15,187 nucleotides of DNA, taken from contig JAHCKJ010000022.1 in NCBI GenBank assembly GCA_026125835.1, positions 1-15,187 on the forward strand. The letters run 5' to 3'. Positions 1-7,205 of the stretch are shown piece after piece. The DNA comes from Sphingopyxis sp. GTDB lineage: Bacteria > Pseudomonadota > Alphaproteobacteria > Sphingomonadales > Sphingomonadaceae. Both the position numbers and the translations under genes were made by a program. Below the pieces are notes generated by a model, which made no database searches, was not told the origin of the DNA, and saw only the letters and a program-made list of their open reading frames with translations. Within the stretch, counting starts at the first letter, position 1, and every line of letters starts with the position of its first letter.

Positions 1-87
1 AGGTGCCCTGTGGCGGCGGACCTGGCCTTGGAGAAAGCTCCGATCCTCGCCGCTCAACACAACCAAATCTGCCTGTCTTCCCACCAT
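1..87 (-). CDS. possible 5' fragment of a gene running off the left edge
   Basis: An open minus-strand frame begins with ATG at 87 and stays open to the window edge (29 codons, starting MVGRQADLVVLSGEDRSFLQ). A GGAG lies 8 bases upstream of the ATG, a usable Shine-Dalgarno. The stretch LSGEDRSFLQGQV faintly resembles the N-terminal signature of YgfZ/GcvT-like folate-binding proteins, but the residues after it do not continue that pattern. The base composition here is less GC-rich than in the neighbouring genes. It may be a real start or a chance frame. Confidence 0.2.
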   Translation of the reverse strand, partial: MVGRQADLVVLSGEDRSFLQGQVRRHRAP

Positions 88-152
88 CGCCCAAACTCCA
101 CACCTATCACCGGCAGAGCTTATACAATGATGCATACTTCAGTTCCGGATGA

Positions 153-1283
153 CTACCGAACCGCACCACCGTCGCGCAGCGCCGCGATCTTGCTCGCGTC
201 ATAACCAAGCCCTGCCAGCACCGCATCGCCGTCGGCGCCGACCGCAGGCGCCGCGCGCGGGGTGTCGTTCACGGTCGCCGAATAGCGCGGCGCGGGAGCG
301 GGCTGGACCGCGCCGCCGACCTTCAGAAACGTCTCGCGCGCGACATTGTGCGGATGCTGCGGTGCTTCGCCCAGCGACAGGATCGGCGCAAAGCAGACGT
401 CGGTCATCTCCATGATCGCGCACCATTCGTCGCGCGTCCTGGTCTTGAACAGCGCCGTCAGCTTGTCCTTCAGCACCGGCCATTTCGACGGATCGAGCTG
501 CGCATCGAAATCGGGATCGTCGGCCAGACCGGTCTTTTCGCGCAGCAGCGCATAGAATTGCGGTTCGATCGATCCGATCGAGATGAATTTACCGTCGGCG
601 CAAACATAGCTGTCATAGAAATGCGCAGCGCCGTCGAGCAGGTTGACGCCTGCTTCGTCCTTCAGCCGTCCCATCGCCTTGAAACCCCAGGTCATGCCCG
701 CGAGCAGCGCCGAGCCGTCGGTCATCGCACAGTCGATCACCTGACCCTCGCCGGTGCGCGCGGCATGGACGAGCGCGCTCGCCATGCCGAAGGCGAGCAT
801 CAGCCCGCCGCCGCCGAAATCGCCGACATAATTGACCGGCGGCACCGGCTTTTCGCCCGCGCGCCCGATGCCGTGGAGGACGCCCGAGAGCGCGATATAG
901 TTGATATCGTGGCCCGCGGCCTGGGCGTAGGGGCCGAACTGCCCCCAACCGGTCATGCGGCCGTAGATCAGCCGCGGATTGTCGGCGAGCAACACGTCGG
1001 GGCCGAGACCTAGGCGTTCCATGACACCGGGGCGGTAGCCCTCGATAATCCCGTCGGCGCTTTTGCAAAGATCGCGCGCAATCTGGACCGCATCGGGGTT
1101 TTTCATGTCGAGCGCGATCGAGGTGCGGTTGCGACTGAGCGGATCGCGCGGGTCCATGAAGCCGCCGGGACGGTCGATGCGGATCACCTCGGCGCCATGG
1201 TCGGCGAGCATCATGCCGCAAAAGGGGCCGGGTCCGATCCCGGCAAATTCGATGATGCGGATACCCTTGAGCGGTCCGGCCAT
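153..1283 (-). CDS. CaiB/BaiF CoA-transferase family, alpha-methylacyl-CoA racemase type
   Basis: This 376-residue protein is a family III CoA-transferase-fold enzyme, about the usual length for the racemase subgroup. The N-terminus carries the typical GIRIIEFAGIGPGPFCGMML and ADHGAEVIRIDRPG segments. The motif GHDINYIALSGVL (124-136) and the GDFGGGG segment (154-160) place His125 and Asp155 where Mycobacterium tuberculosis MCR has its catalytic His126/Asp156 pair. This favours racemisation of 2-methylacyl-CoA (2R to 2S) over CoA transfer. Such racemases prepare branched or sterol-type chains for acyl-CoA dehydrogenases, which fits the beta-oxidation operon that begins 1.5 kb away on the same strand. 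The start ATG has AGGGAG 11 bases upstream. It is divergent from the PhoX-like gene, with 158 bases between. The family is confident; the physiological substrate is unknown. Confidence 0.9.
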   Translation of the reverse strand: MAGPLKGIRIIEFAGIGPGPFCGMMLADHGAEVIRIDRPGGFMDPRDPLSRNRTSIALDMKNPDAVQIARDLCKSADGIIEGYRPGVMERLGLGPDVLLADNPRLIYGRMTGWGQFGPYAQAAGHDINYIALSGVLHGIGRAGEKPVPPVNYVGDFGGGGLMLAFGMASALVHAARTGEGQVIDCAMTDGSALLAGMTWGFKAMGRLKDEAGVNLLDGAAHFYDSYVCADGKFISIGSIEPQFYALLREKTGLADDPDFDAQLDPSKWPVLKDKLTALFKTRTRDEWCAIMEMTDVCFAPILSLGEAPQHPHNVARETFLKVGGAVQPAPAPRYSATVNDTPRAAPAVGADGDAVLAGLGYDASKIAALRDGGAVR

Positions 1284-1353
1284 GGCTGTCGTCTCCCTGT
1301 GCGTCAGATGGTGTTGCCGCAGCCATCATGGCCCGGCAAGGTCAAAGCGGATC

Positions 1354-1370
1354 GTGGCAAAGCATGCCAC
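1354..1370. promoter_or_regulatory. inverted repeat GTGGCA-N5-TGCCAC in divergent promoter region
   Basis: Perfect 6-base arms (1354-1359 and 1365-1370) flank a 5-base spacer. The repeat sits in the 158-base gap between the divergently read racemase and PhoX-like genes, 71 bases from both start codons. The symmetry and position suggest a dimeric regulator site acting on either gene. No regulator is identified. Confidence 0.35.
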
Positions 1371-1441
1371 AGCGGTGCAGTATGCGTGTCACAAACGCCC
1401 CCTATCGGACGCCGTAACGCTGGATTCGCGGAGTCAAAACC

Positions 1442-2779
1442 ATGCTCGACCGTCGCCGATTTGCCATGACCGCCCTCGCTTTCACCGGCCTTGCGGTGCA
1501 AAGCCGCGCGGCCGCGGGCGGGATGATGGCGGTCGATCCCGGCTATGGCCCGTTGCAGAGCGACCCGGCGGGCTTGATCGACCTGCCGCCCGGCTTTTCC
1601 TACCGGATCGTCTCGCAGCTGGGCGACACGATGAGCGACGGGCTGCGCGTCCCCGACCGTGCCGACGGCATGGGTTGCCTCAAGCTCGATCGCGGCCGGA
1701 TCGCGCTGGTCCGCAACCATGAATTGCAACCGCGGCATTTGGCCGACGGACCGCTGGCCGCGGGAGCGGCGGTGCCGGAGGGCACGTTCGACACCGTGGG
1801 CGGCGCGGCGATCCCGGGCGGGACGACAACGCTGGTGCTCGATCCCGACACGCTGGCGGTCGAGCAGCAATATCTGAGCCTGCTTGGCACGATCCGCAAT
1901 TGCGCGGGCGGGGTGACGCCGTGGGGCAGCTGGCTGAGCTGCGAGGAGAGCGTCGACGGGCCGGCGCAGGGCGTGGGCAAACCGCACGGCTGGATGTTCG
2001 ACGTGCCCGCCGATGCCGGCAAGCTGGTCAAGGCCGAGCCGCTGAAAGCGATGGGGCGCTTCATGCGCGAGGCGGCGGTCGTCGATCCGCGGACGGGCAT
2101 CGTTTACATGACCGAGGACCGCGACGACAGCCTCTTCTATCGCTTCCTGCCCGATGACCCCGGTTCGCTGCACAAGGGCGGCCGGTTGCAGGCGCTGGCG
2201 TTCGAGGACAAATGGCTGCGGGACAGCCGCAACTGGAACGGCGCCAAATGGGCGCCGGGCAGCTGGCAGTTCGTGCGCTGGGTCGACCTCGACGACCCCG
2301 AAAGCCCGCTCGACGACCTGCGCATCCGCGGCGCGAAGAAGGGCGCGGCGGTGTTTGCGCGCGGCGAGGGGGTGCATTGGGGCGACAACGAGCTGTATTT
2401 CACCTGCACGTCGGGCGGGCGCGCGAAACAGGGGCAGATCATGCGATACCGCCCGTCGCGCCACGAGGGCAAGTCGCGCGAAAAAGGTGCGCCGGGCCGC
2501 ATCCAGCTGTTCCTGGAATCGACCGATCCGCGGCAATATAGTTTTGGCGACAATCTGACCGTCGCGCCGAACGGCCATCTGATCGTGTGCGAAGATCAAT
2601 ATGGCGAAACCGTCGACAATCATCTGCGCGGGGTCACTCCCTTTGGCGAGGTTTATGCCTTTGCCCGTATCCGGGTGCAGACCGAGCCGGCGGGGGTGTG
2701 TTTTGCCCCCGACGGCAAGACGATGTTCGTCAACCTGTACAGCCCGACCAAGACGCTGGCGATCCGCGGCCCGTTCTGA
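1442..2779 (+). CDS. PhoX/DUF839-family protein, Tat-exported (putative alkaline phosphatase)
   Basis: This 445-residue protein has the segments of the PhoX family, whose members are Ca2+/Fe3+-dependent phosphatases exported folded by Tat. The N-terminus MLDRRRFAMTALAFTGLA has twin arginines before a short hydrophobic stretch and a small-residue region (AAAGG), consistent with a Tat signal. Conserved family segments are NHE (92-94), PWGSWLSCEES (160-170) with Cys167-Glu168-Glu169, and the TEDRDDSLFYRF block around 224-235. In PhoX a Cys and several Glu residues ligate the metals, so Cys167 and Glu225 are candidates. No classical phosphatase Ser nucleophile is expected in this family. The ATG is preceded by CGGAG. 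The 3' end meets the thiolase gene tail to tail. Some DUF839 proteins have no proven phosphatase activity, so substrate is inferred. Confidence 0.88.
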   Translation: MLDRRRFAMTALAFTGLAVQSRAAAGGMMAVDPGYGPLQSDPAGLIDLPPGFSYRIVSQLGDTMSDGLRVPDRADGMGCLKLDRGRIALVRNHELQPRHLADGPLAAGAAVPEGTFDTVGGAAIPGGTTTLVLDPDTLAVEQQYLSLLGTIRNCAGGVTPWGSWLSCEESVDGPAQGVGKPHGWMFDVPADAGKLVKAEPLKAMGRFMREAAVVDPRTGIVYMTEDRDDSLFYRFLPDDPGSLHKGGRLQALAFEDKWLRDSRNWNGAKWAPGSWQFVRWVDLDDPESPLDDLRIRGAKKGAAVFARGEGVHWGDNELYFTCTSGGRAKQGQIMRYRPSRHEGKSREKGAPGRIQLFLESTDPRQYSFGDNLTVAPNGHLIVCEDQYGETVDNHLRGVTPFGEVYAFARIRVQTEPAGVCFAPDGKTMFVNLYSPTKTLAIRGPF

Positions 2780-2795
2780 CCGGAGCGCGGTCAGA
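2775..2795. terminator. bidirectional hairpin between convergent stop codons
   Basis: A perfect 8-base stem, TCTGACCG (2775-2782) with CGGTCAGA (2788-2795), encloses the loop GAGCG. The TGA stop of the plus-strand PhoX-like gene (2777-2779) and the TGA stop of the minus-strand thiolase gene (2791-2793) fall in opposite arms at symmetrical places. No U-run follows on either strand, so it is not a canonical intrinsic terminator. It may still pause polymerase or protect both 3' ends. Confidence 0.5.
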
Positions 2796-4041
2796 TCCGT
2801 TCGATAATGATCGCAGGCGCCATGCCGCCCGCGGCGCACATGGTGACGAGGCCGTAGCGGCCGCCCGAGCGTTCGAGCTCGTCGAGTGCGGTGCCGATCA
2901 GGATCGATCCGGTGGCGCCGATCGGGTGGCCGAGCGCCATCGCGCCGCCGTTGATGTTGACCTTCTCGCGGTCGAGATCGAGATCGCGGATGAACTTTTC
3001 GGCAACGACGGCAAAGGCCTCGTTGATCTCCCAGACGTCGATGTCGTCTTTCGTCAGACCAGCCTTTTCGAGCACCTTTTTCGCTGCGGGGACGGGCGCG
3101 TTGAGCATCAGCGTCGGATCGTCGCCGATGTTGGCATAGGCGACGACGCGGGCACGCGGCTTCAGGCCATGCTTGTCGGCATAATCCTTTGACGTGACGA
3201 GCAGTGCGGCGGCGCCGTCGACGACGCCCGACGAGTTTCCGGCATGGTGGAAGTGCTGGATTTCGAGGTCGGGGTAACGACGGTTGATCTGCTTGCGGAA
3301 GGTGAAACCGCCGCCCATGTCGAAATCGGCGAGCCCCGCAAAACTGGGTTTGAGCGCGGCGAGGCCTTCGGCAGTGGTTTCGGGGCGGGGAAATTCCTCG
3401 CGATCGAGCGCGACGCTGCCGTCGGGGTTGTGGACCGGGACGACCGACTTGTCGAAACGACCTTCCTTGATCGCGCGGTCGGCGCGTTGCTGGCTGACGA
3501 GCGCGAGCGCGTCGAGTGCCTCGCGGCTGATTCCCTCGATCGTGGCGATCGCGTCGCCGCACACGCCCTGGTGCGACTGCGGATGGAGCTCGTCCAGCGC
3601 TTCGTGCCCCGACCCCATCAGACGCGGCGGCAGGCCGGCGTTGGCCTGTTCGGCGGCGAACGCGCTGGTATAGCTCATCATCTCTGTGCCGCCTGCGATG
3701 ACGCAATCTTCCATGCCGCTCATCACCGTGGCAGCGGCGAGGTTGACCGAGGTGATGCCCCCGCCGCAGAAGCGGTCGAGCGTCGTCCCCGATGCCTTGG
3801 TGTCATAACCCGCCGACAGCGCCGCCATCCGGCCAAGGTCGCCGCCCTGCTTGCCGTTCTGTGACGACGTCGACCAGATGATGTCATCGACCGTCGCGGT
3901 GTCGAGGTAGTTGCGGTCCTTGATCGCCTTCAGCACCGTCGCGGCGAGATGCTGGGGATGAAGGTGCGACAGCGCGCCCTTGCCGGGCTTGCCCACCCCG
4001 CGCGGGGTGCGGACGGCGTCGATGATATAGGCTTCGGCCAT
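2791..4041 (-). CDS. thiolase family acetyl-CoA acyltransferase
   Basis: This 416-residue protein has all the hallmarks of a degradative/biosynthetic thiolase, which catalyses CoA-dependent cleavage (or condensation) of 3-ketoacyl-CoA. The nucleophile is Cys92 in DRFCGGG (89-95). NEAFAVVAEKF provides the conserved Asn/Glu loop. The catalytic His is His372 in GHPIGATG, and the second Cys, Cys402, lies in CAAGGMAPA near the C-terminus. MAEAYIIDAVRTPRG is the standard thiolase start. AAAGGA lies just upstream of the ATG. It is the last gene of the operon read from 7154, 23 bases after the SDR gene, where it would perform the cleaving step of beta-oxidation. The family is certain. Chain-length or steroid side-chain specificity (as in FadA5) cannot be read from the sequence by eye. 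Confidence 0.95.
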   Translation of the reverse strand: MAEAYIIDAVRTPRGVGKPGKGALSHLHPQHLAATVLKAIKDRNYLDTATVDDIIWSTSSQNGKQGGDLGRMAALSAGYDTKASGTTLDRFCGGGITSVNLAAATVMSGMEDCVIAGGTEMMSYTSAFAAEQANAGLPPRLMGSGHEALDELHPQSHQGVCGDAIATIEGISREALDALALVSQQRADRAIKEGRFDKSVVPVHNPDGSVALDREEFPRPETTAEGLAALKPSFAGLADFDMGGGFTFRKQINRRYPDLEIQHFHHAGNSSGVVDGAAALLVTSKDYADKHGLKPRARVVAYANIGDDPTLMLNAPVPAAKKVLEKAGLTKDDIDVWEINEAFAVVAEKFIRDLDLDREKVNINGGAMALGHPIGATGSILIGTALDELERSGGRYGLVTMCAAGGMAPAIIIERI

Positions 4042-4064
4042 GGGATATTCCTTTCGGGGAGCGT

Positions 4065-4847
4065 TTAACGGGGGGCCATGCGGATCGCGCCGTCGAGGCG
4101 GACGGCCTGGGCGTTGAAATAGGTGTTGCGGATCATTTCCATCGCGAGGCTGGCATATTCCTCGGCCTTGCCGAGCCGCTTGGGGAAGGGGACCGACGCT
4201 TCGAGGCTTTCCTTCACCTTGGGGTTCATATTGTTGAGCAAAGGCGTGCCGAACACGCCCGGCATGATCGAATTGACGCGGATGCCAAGGTCCATCAGGT
4301 CGCGCGCCATCGGCAGGACGAGGCCGTTCACACCAGCTTTCGCCGAGCCGTAGATGACCTGCCCGATCTGACCGTCCTGCGCGGCAACCGAGGCGGTGAG
4401 GATGATCGCGCCGCGCTCGCCGTCCTCCATTTCGGGCAGGGTTGCCATGCCCTCGGCGGCGATCGATGCAACGCGATAGCTCGCCGTCAAAATGCCCTCG
4501 ACACCAAAGGCATAATCCTCGGTGGGCGTCCGGCGATAGCCGCCCTTTTCCTTGTCATAGGCGAGCGTCTTGCCGCGCCGCGACGTCATCGCGCAGTGGA
4601 CGCAGATGCGCTCCTGACCATTCGCAGCGCGCGCTTTTGCGTAACCGTCGAGCACCGATTGCTCGTCGGTGATGTCGACATGGACGAACAGCCCGCCGAT
4701 CGCCGCGGCGACCTCTTCGCCGAGCGCGTCGTTGATGTCGAATATCGTGACCTTGACCCCCGCCGCCGCCAGCGCTTCGGCGGTGGCGCGGCCAAGTCCC
4801 GAAGCGCCGCCGGTAACCACGGCCGATGTGGTGGAATCGAATTTCAT
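4065..4847 (-). CDS. SDR-family oxidoreductase, probable 3-hydroxyacyl-CoA dehydrogenase
   Basis: This 260-residue protein has the classical SDR length. The nucleotide-binding motif TGGASGLG is at 12-19, and Asp37 at the end of the second strand suggests NAD(H) preference. The active site shows Ser153, Tyr166 and Lys170 (YGSAK), followed by RVNSIMPGVFGTPLL. The overall layout recalls 17-beta-HSD10/3-hydroxyacyl-CoA dehydrogenases, and its place between acyl-CoA dehydrogenase and thiolase genes fits that step. Two core motifs are odd: the usual NNAG/NCAG reads HCAM (84-87), and the expected Asn of the catalytic tetrad appears to be Glu117 (GVEG). The frame is open much further upstream, but the ATG at 4847 is chosen because AGGAGG lies 5 bases before it and the protein then begins like other SDRs. 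Fold is sure, exact reaction is inferred. Confidence 0.88.
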   Translation of the reverse strand: MKFDSTTSAVVTGGASGLGRATAEALAAAGVKVTIFDINDALGEEVAAAIGGLFVHVDITDEQSVLDGYAKARAANGQERICVHCAMTSRRGKTLAYDKEKGGYRRTPTEDYAFGVEGILTASYRVASIAAEGMATLPEMEDGERGAIILTASVAAQDGQIGQVIYGSAKAGVNGLVLPMARDLMDLGIRVNSIMPGVFGTPLLNNMNPKVKESLEASVPFPKRLGKAEEYASLAMEMIRNTYFNAQAVRLDGAIRMAPR

Positions 4848-4852
4848 GCGTG

Positions 4853-4858
4853 CCTCCT
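4853..4858 (-). promoter_or_regulatory. Shine-Dalgarno AGGAGG overlapping upstream stop codon
   Basis: On the minus strand the bases read TGAGGAGGCACGCATG. The TGA ends the preceding acyl-CoA dehydrogenase, and its last A is the first base of a perfect AGGAGG, 5 bases before the SDR start. This fixes the SDR start and implies translational coupling of the two genes. Confidence 0.8.
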
Positions 4859-6063
4859 CAGGCCGGGATCTGGTTGAACGGGACACCCTTGTCGGGGCGG
4901 TGGTCCTGCGGCAGGCCGAGCACCTTTTCGGCGATCGTGTTGAGCAACGTCTCGTCCGACCCGCCCGCGATGCGTCCGGTCGGGGCGTTGATCCAGCTTG
5001 ATGCCCAATCCTCCTTTTGCGAGGCATGTTCGTCGAAAGCGAAACCGCCGGTGCCTTGCAGGTCGATCGCGAGTTCGGAGAGTTTCTGGCGCGAGCGGAC
5101 CGCAACCAGCTTGTTGAGCGAACCTTCGGCGCCCGGGATCATCCCCGCCTGCATCATCAGCCGCGCGCGGACGTTGATCGAATCGAGCCCCGACCGCATC
5201 GCATAGTTGCGCGCGATCTGCTGCCGGATGCGGCCGTCCTCGATCGCGGGCTTGCCGTTGAGAGAGGTGTCTTTGGCCAGATCGACAAACAGGTCGAGGT
5301 GCGGCCCGAACCCCGCGCTGTCGGTCGCGACATAGCGTTCGATCATCAGCGTGGTGATGGCGACCGCAAAGCCGCCTCCGACGGGCGACATGCGGTGATC
5401 GTCGCTGATCTTCACATCGTCGAAGAACACCTCGTTGACGTGGCTGTCGCCGCCCGCAAGCTTGATCGGGCGCACGGTGACGCCGGGCGCCTTCATGTCG
5501 ACCCAGAAATAGGTCAGCCCCTTGTGCTTGGGGACGGTCGGGTCGGTGCGGACGACGATGACGCCATAGTCGCTGTAATGCGCCCAGCTGGTCCAGACTT
5601 TCTGGCCGTTGATTTTCCATCCGTTGCCGTCGGGTTCAGCGCGGGTGCGCAGGCCTGCAAGGTCCGATCCGCCCGAGGGTTCTGAGAACAACTGGCACCA
5701 GATTTCCTCGCCCTGCAGTGCCTTCAGCACGCGTTCCTTGACGAACTCCTTGTCGCTGCCAAACTGCATCAGCACCGGCACCGGCATGCCGAGCGAGATG
5801 CCGAAATAGAAGTTCGGGAAGCCGTGCTTCATTTCTTCGGCGTCGAAGGTCACCTTTTCCAGGTGGGTCAGCCCCTGACCGCCATATTCGGTCGGCCAGT
5901 TGATCCCGGCATAGCCCGCGTCGAACTTCGCTTTCTGGTAGCGGCGCCCGAGCGCGAGGTCTTCCGCCTCCGATAAACCCTTGCGCGCCTCGCGGCCAAA
6001 AGTCGGCGCCACCGATTCGAGCCAGGCGGCGGCCTTGGCGCGCCAGGTTTCGAGATCGCTCAT
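4858..6063 (-). CDS. acyl-CoA dehydrogenase, putative catalytic subunit of a paired enzyme
   Basis: This 401-residue flavoprotein has the full acyl-CoA dehydrogenase plan: an N-terminal helical domain, a middle beta domain with the FAD/substrate segment CQLFSEPSGGSDLAGLRT (123-140) and WTSWAHYSDYGV, and a C-terminal helical domain. It oxidises acyl-CoA to the 2-enoyl-CoA, passing electrons to ETF. The MCAD-type catalytic Glu near the C-terminus is missing (IAGGSDE in place of a YEGT-like motif). Glu242 in MIERYVAT sits where isovaleryl-CoA dehydrogenase and the mycobacterial ChsE4-type subunits keep their base (ERL-like motif). Its ATG overlaps the stop of the upstream dehydrogenase gene by 4 bases (ATGA), with AGGAGA just before. 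That pairing suggests a heteromeric alpha2-beta2 enzyme as known from steroid side-chain degradation. The substrate is not known. Confidence 0.93.
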   Translation of the reverse strand: MSDLETWRAKAAAWLESVAPTFGREARKGLSEAEDLALGRRYQKAKFDAGYAGINWPTEYGGQGLTHLEKVTFDAEEMKHGFPNFYFGISLGMPVPVLMQFGSDKEFVKERVLKALQGEEIWCQLFSEPSGGSDLAGLRTRAEPDGNGWKINGQKVWTSWAHYSDYGVIVVRTDPTVPKHKGLTYFWVDMKAPGVTVRPIKLAGGDSHVNEVFFDDVKISDDHRMSPVGGGFAVAITTLMIERYVATDSAGFGPHLDLFVDLAKDTSLNGKPAIEDGRIRQQIARNYAMRSGLDSINVRARLMMQAGMIPGAEGSLNKLVAVRSRQKLSELAIDLQGTGGFAFDEHASQKEDWASSWINAPTGRIAGGSDETLLNTIAEKVLGLPQDHRPDKGVPFNQIPA

Positions 6064-7154
6064 GCCGCTTCTCCTGCCAGACGGTCGACCAGCACATCCT
6101 CCCAGAACAAGCTGCTGCCTTGTTCGATCGCGAGGCTGCGCGCGCGGCGCATATGGAGGTGCAGGCCAAGCTCCCAGGTCACGCCGATGCCGCCGTGGAC
6201 CTGGATGCAGTCGCGCGCCGCGGTGTCATAGGCTTCGGTCGCCGACAGCCGCGCGGCGGCCGCGGCGGTGATGAAATCGGGCTGGCCCTCGCGCGAGGCG
6301 GCGTGGATGCAATTGGCGCGCGCCAGTTCGACCAGCCCGTAAAGCTCGGCAATCCGGTGCTTCACCGACTGAAAGGCGCCGATCGGTTGGCCAAAGGCGC
6401 GGCGGGTAAGGGCGTAATCGCGCGCAATTTCCATAAGCACTTCGGCGCCGCCGGTCTGCTCGTGCGCGGTGACGACCGCTTGCAGCGCGAGAATGTGGAG
6501 CGCGGCTTCGCGCGCGGCATGGCCGATCGCCAGGGTCTCCGCGGGTGTGCCCGCAAAGTGAAGATCGGCGAGGCAACGGCTGTTGTCGAAGCTTGCAACT
6601 GCCGATCGTTCGACCCCCGCGAGATCGACCAGCGTCAGCGCAGGCATTCCGGGACCGTTGGCCAGCACGATCGCGATGTCGGCGGCCAGTCCACCCGAAA
6701 CAGCGCTGGCGACCCCGGCGAGCAAATCGCCGGTGAGCGTCACGTCGGGCTGAACGGGCAGCGCATCGGGGCCAGCGGCAAAGGCGATCGCGCCGATCGT
6801 CTCGCCCGACGCCAGCCCGGGCAGCCACCGGGCCTTTTGCGCGTCGGTGCCATAGATATCGATCGCCTTGGCGGCCCCGAAATTCGACGTCAGAAAGGGT
6901 GCACCGCTGAGCGACCGGCCCGTTTGATGCGCGATCAGCCCAAGCTCGACCAGGCCCAGCCCCAAGCCATCATGTGCTTCGGGAAGCGCCAGCGCGGTCC
7001 AGCCCTGCTCCTTGGCCGTGTCCCAGAAGGGGCGATGATAATCGCCGACCGATTCGAGCAGCGGCAGCAAGTCGTCCTTGCTGACGCGCGCTTCGAGTAC
7101 CCGCCGCGATTCGGTCGCGATGGCCTGTTGGCCTTCGTCATAGAGGATGGTCAT
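6060..7154 (-). CDS. acyl-CoA dehydrogenase, putative partner (non-catalytic?) subunit
   Basis: This 364-residue protein is acyl-CoA dehydrogenase-like and first in its operon. Recognisable parts are GWTALALPEAHDGLGLGLVELG (51-72), TRRAFGQPIGAFQSVKHR (250-267), the FAD-contacting helix region of the family, and QVHGGIGVTWE (318-328), which contacts the flavin of the partner subunit. The middle beta domain is shortened and its usual FAD motif (xxTEPxxGSD) is absent, replaced by AFAAGPDALP around 124-133. By ungapped eye alignment the isovaleryl-type base position is Gln225. Glu344 (IEQGSS) could be a residual C-terminal base, so inactivity is not certain. The 4-base overlap with the next dehydrogenase supports a 1:1 heteromer. 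The ATG at 7154 has no close Shine-Dalgarno, but a three-codon frame ahead of it does. Confidence 0.9.
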   Translation of the reverse strand: MTILYDEGQQAIATESRRVLEARVSKDDLLPLLESVGDYHRPFWDTAKEQGWTALALPEAHDGLGLGLVELGLIAHQTGRSLSGAPFLTSNFGAAKAIDIYGTDAQKARWLPGLASGETIGAIAFAAGPDALPVQPDVTLTGDLLAGVASAVSGGLAADIAIVLANGPGMPALTLVDLAGVERSAVASFDNSRCLADLHFAGTPAETLAIGHAAREAALHILALQAVVTAHEQTGGAEVLMEIARDYALTRRAFGQPIGAFQSVKHRIAELYGLVELARANCIHAASREGQPDFITAAAAARLSATEAYDTAARDCIQVHGGIGVTWELGLHLHMRRARSLAIEQGSSLFWEDVLVDRLAGEAA

Positions 7155-7175
7155 GATGCCATTCGTCCCGCTCCC
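7151..7175 (-). promoter_or_regulatory. leader with three-codon mini-frame overlapping the dehydrogenase start
   Basis: On the minus strand GGGAG (7175-7171) is followed after 8 bases by ATG GCA TCA TGA. The TGA (7153-7151) overlaps the ATG of the dehydrogenase gene (7154-7152) as ATGA. The Shine-Dalgarno is well spaced for the mini-frame but 16 bases from the real start. This arrangement would allow coupled re-initiation, or may be coincidence. Confidence 0.3.
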
Positions 7176-7205
7176 ATATATCTTGTCTTGCCAATGAACC
7201 GGACG

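Noticed and set aside
10..204. Plus-strand 64-codon frame at the left edge
   Set aside because: Low-complexity translation, overlaps the racemase stop, no ribosome site and no family resemblance.
348..1013. Plus-strand frame of 221 codons opposite the racemase
   Set aside because: Antisense to a gene with conserved catalytic residues; no ribosome site or motif.
1304..3706. Long minus-strand open frame of 800 codons
   Set aside because: It runs antisense through the PhoX-like gene and in another frame through the thiolase, is Arg/Ala/Pro-rich without any domain, and is a GC-rich shadow.
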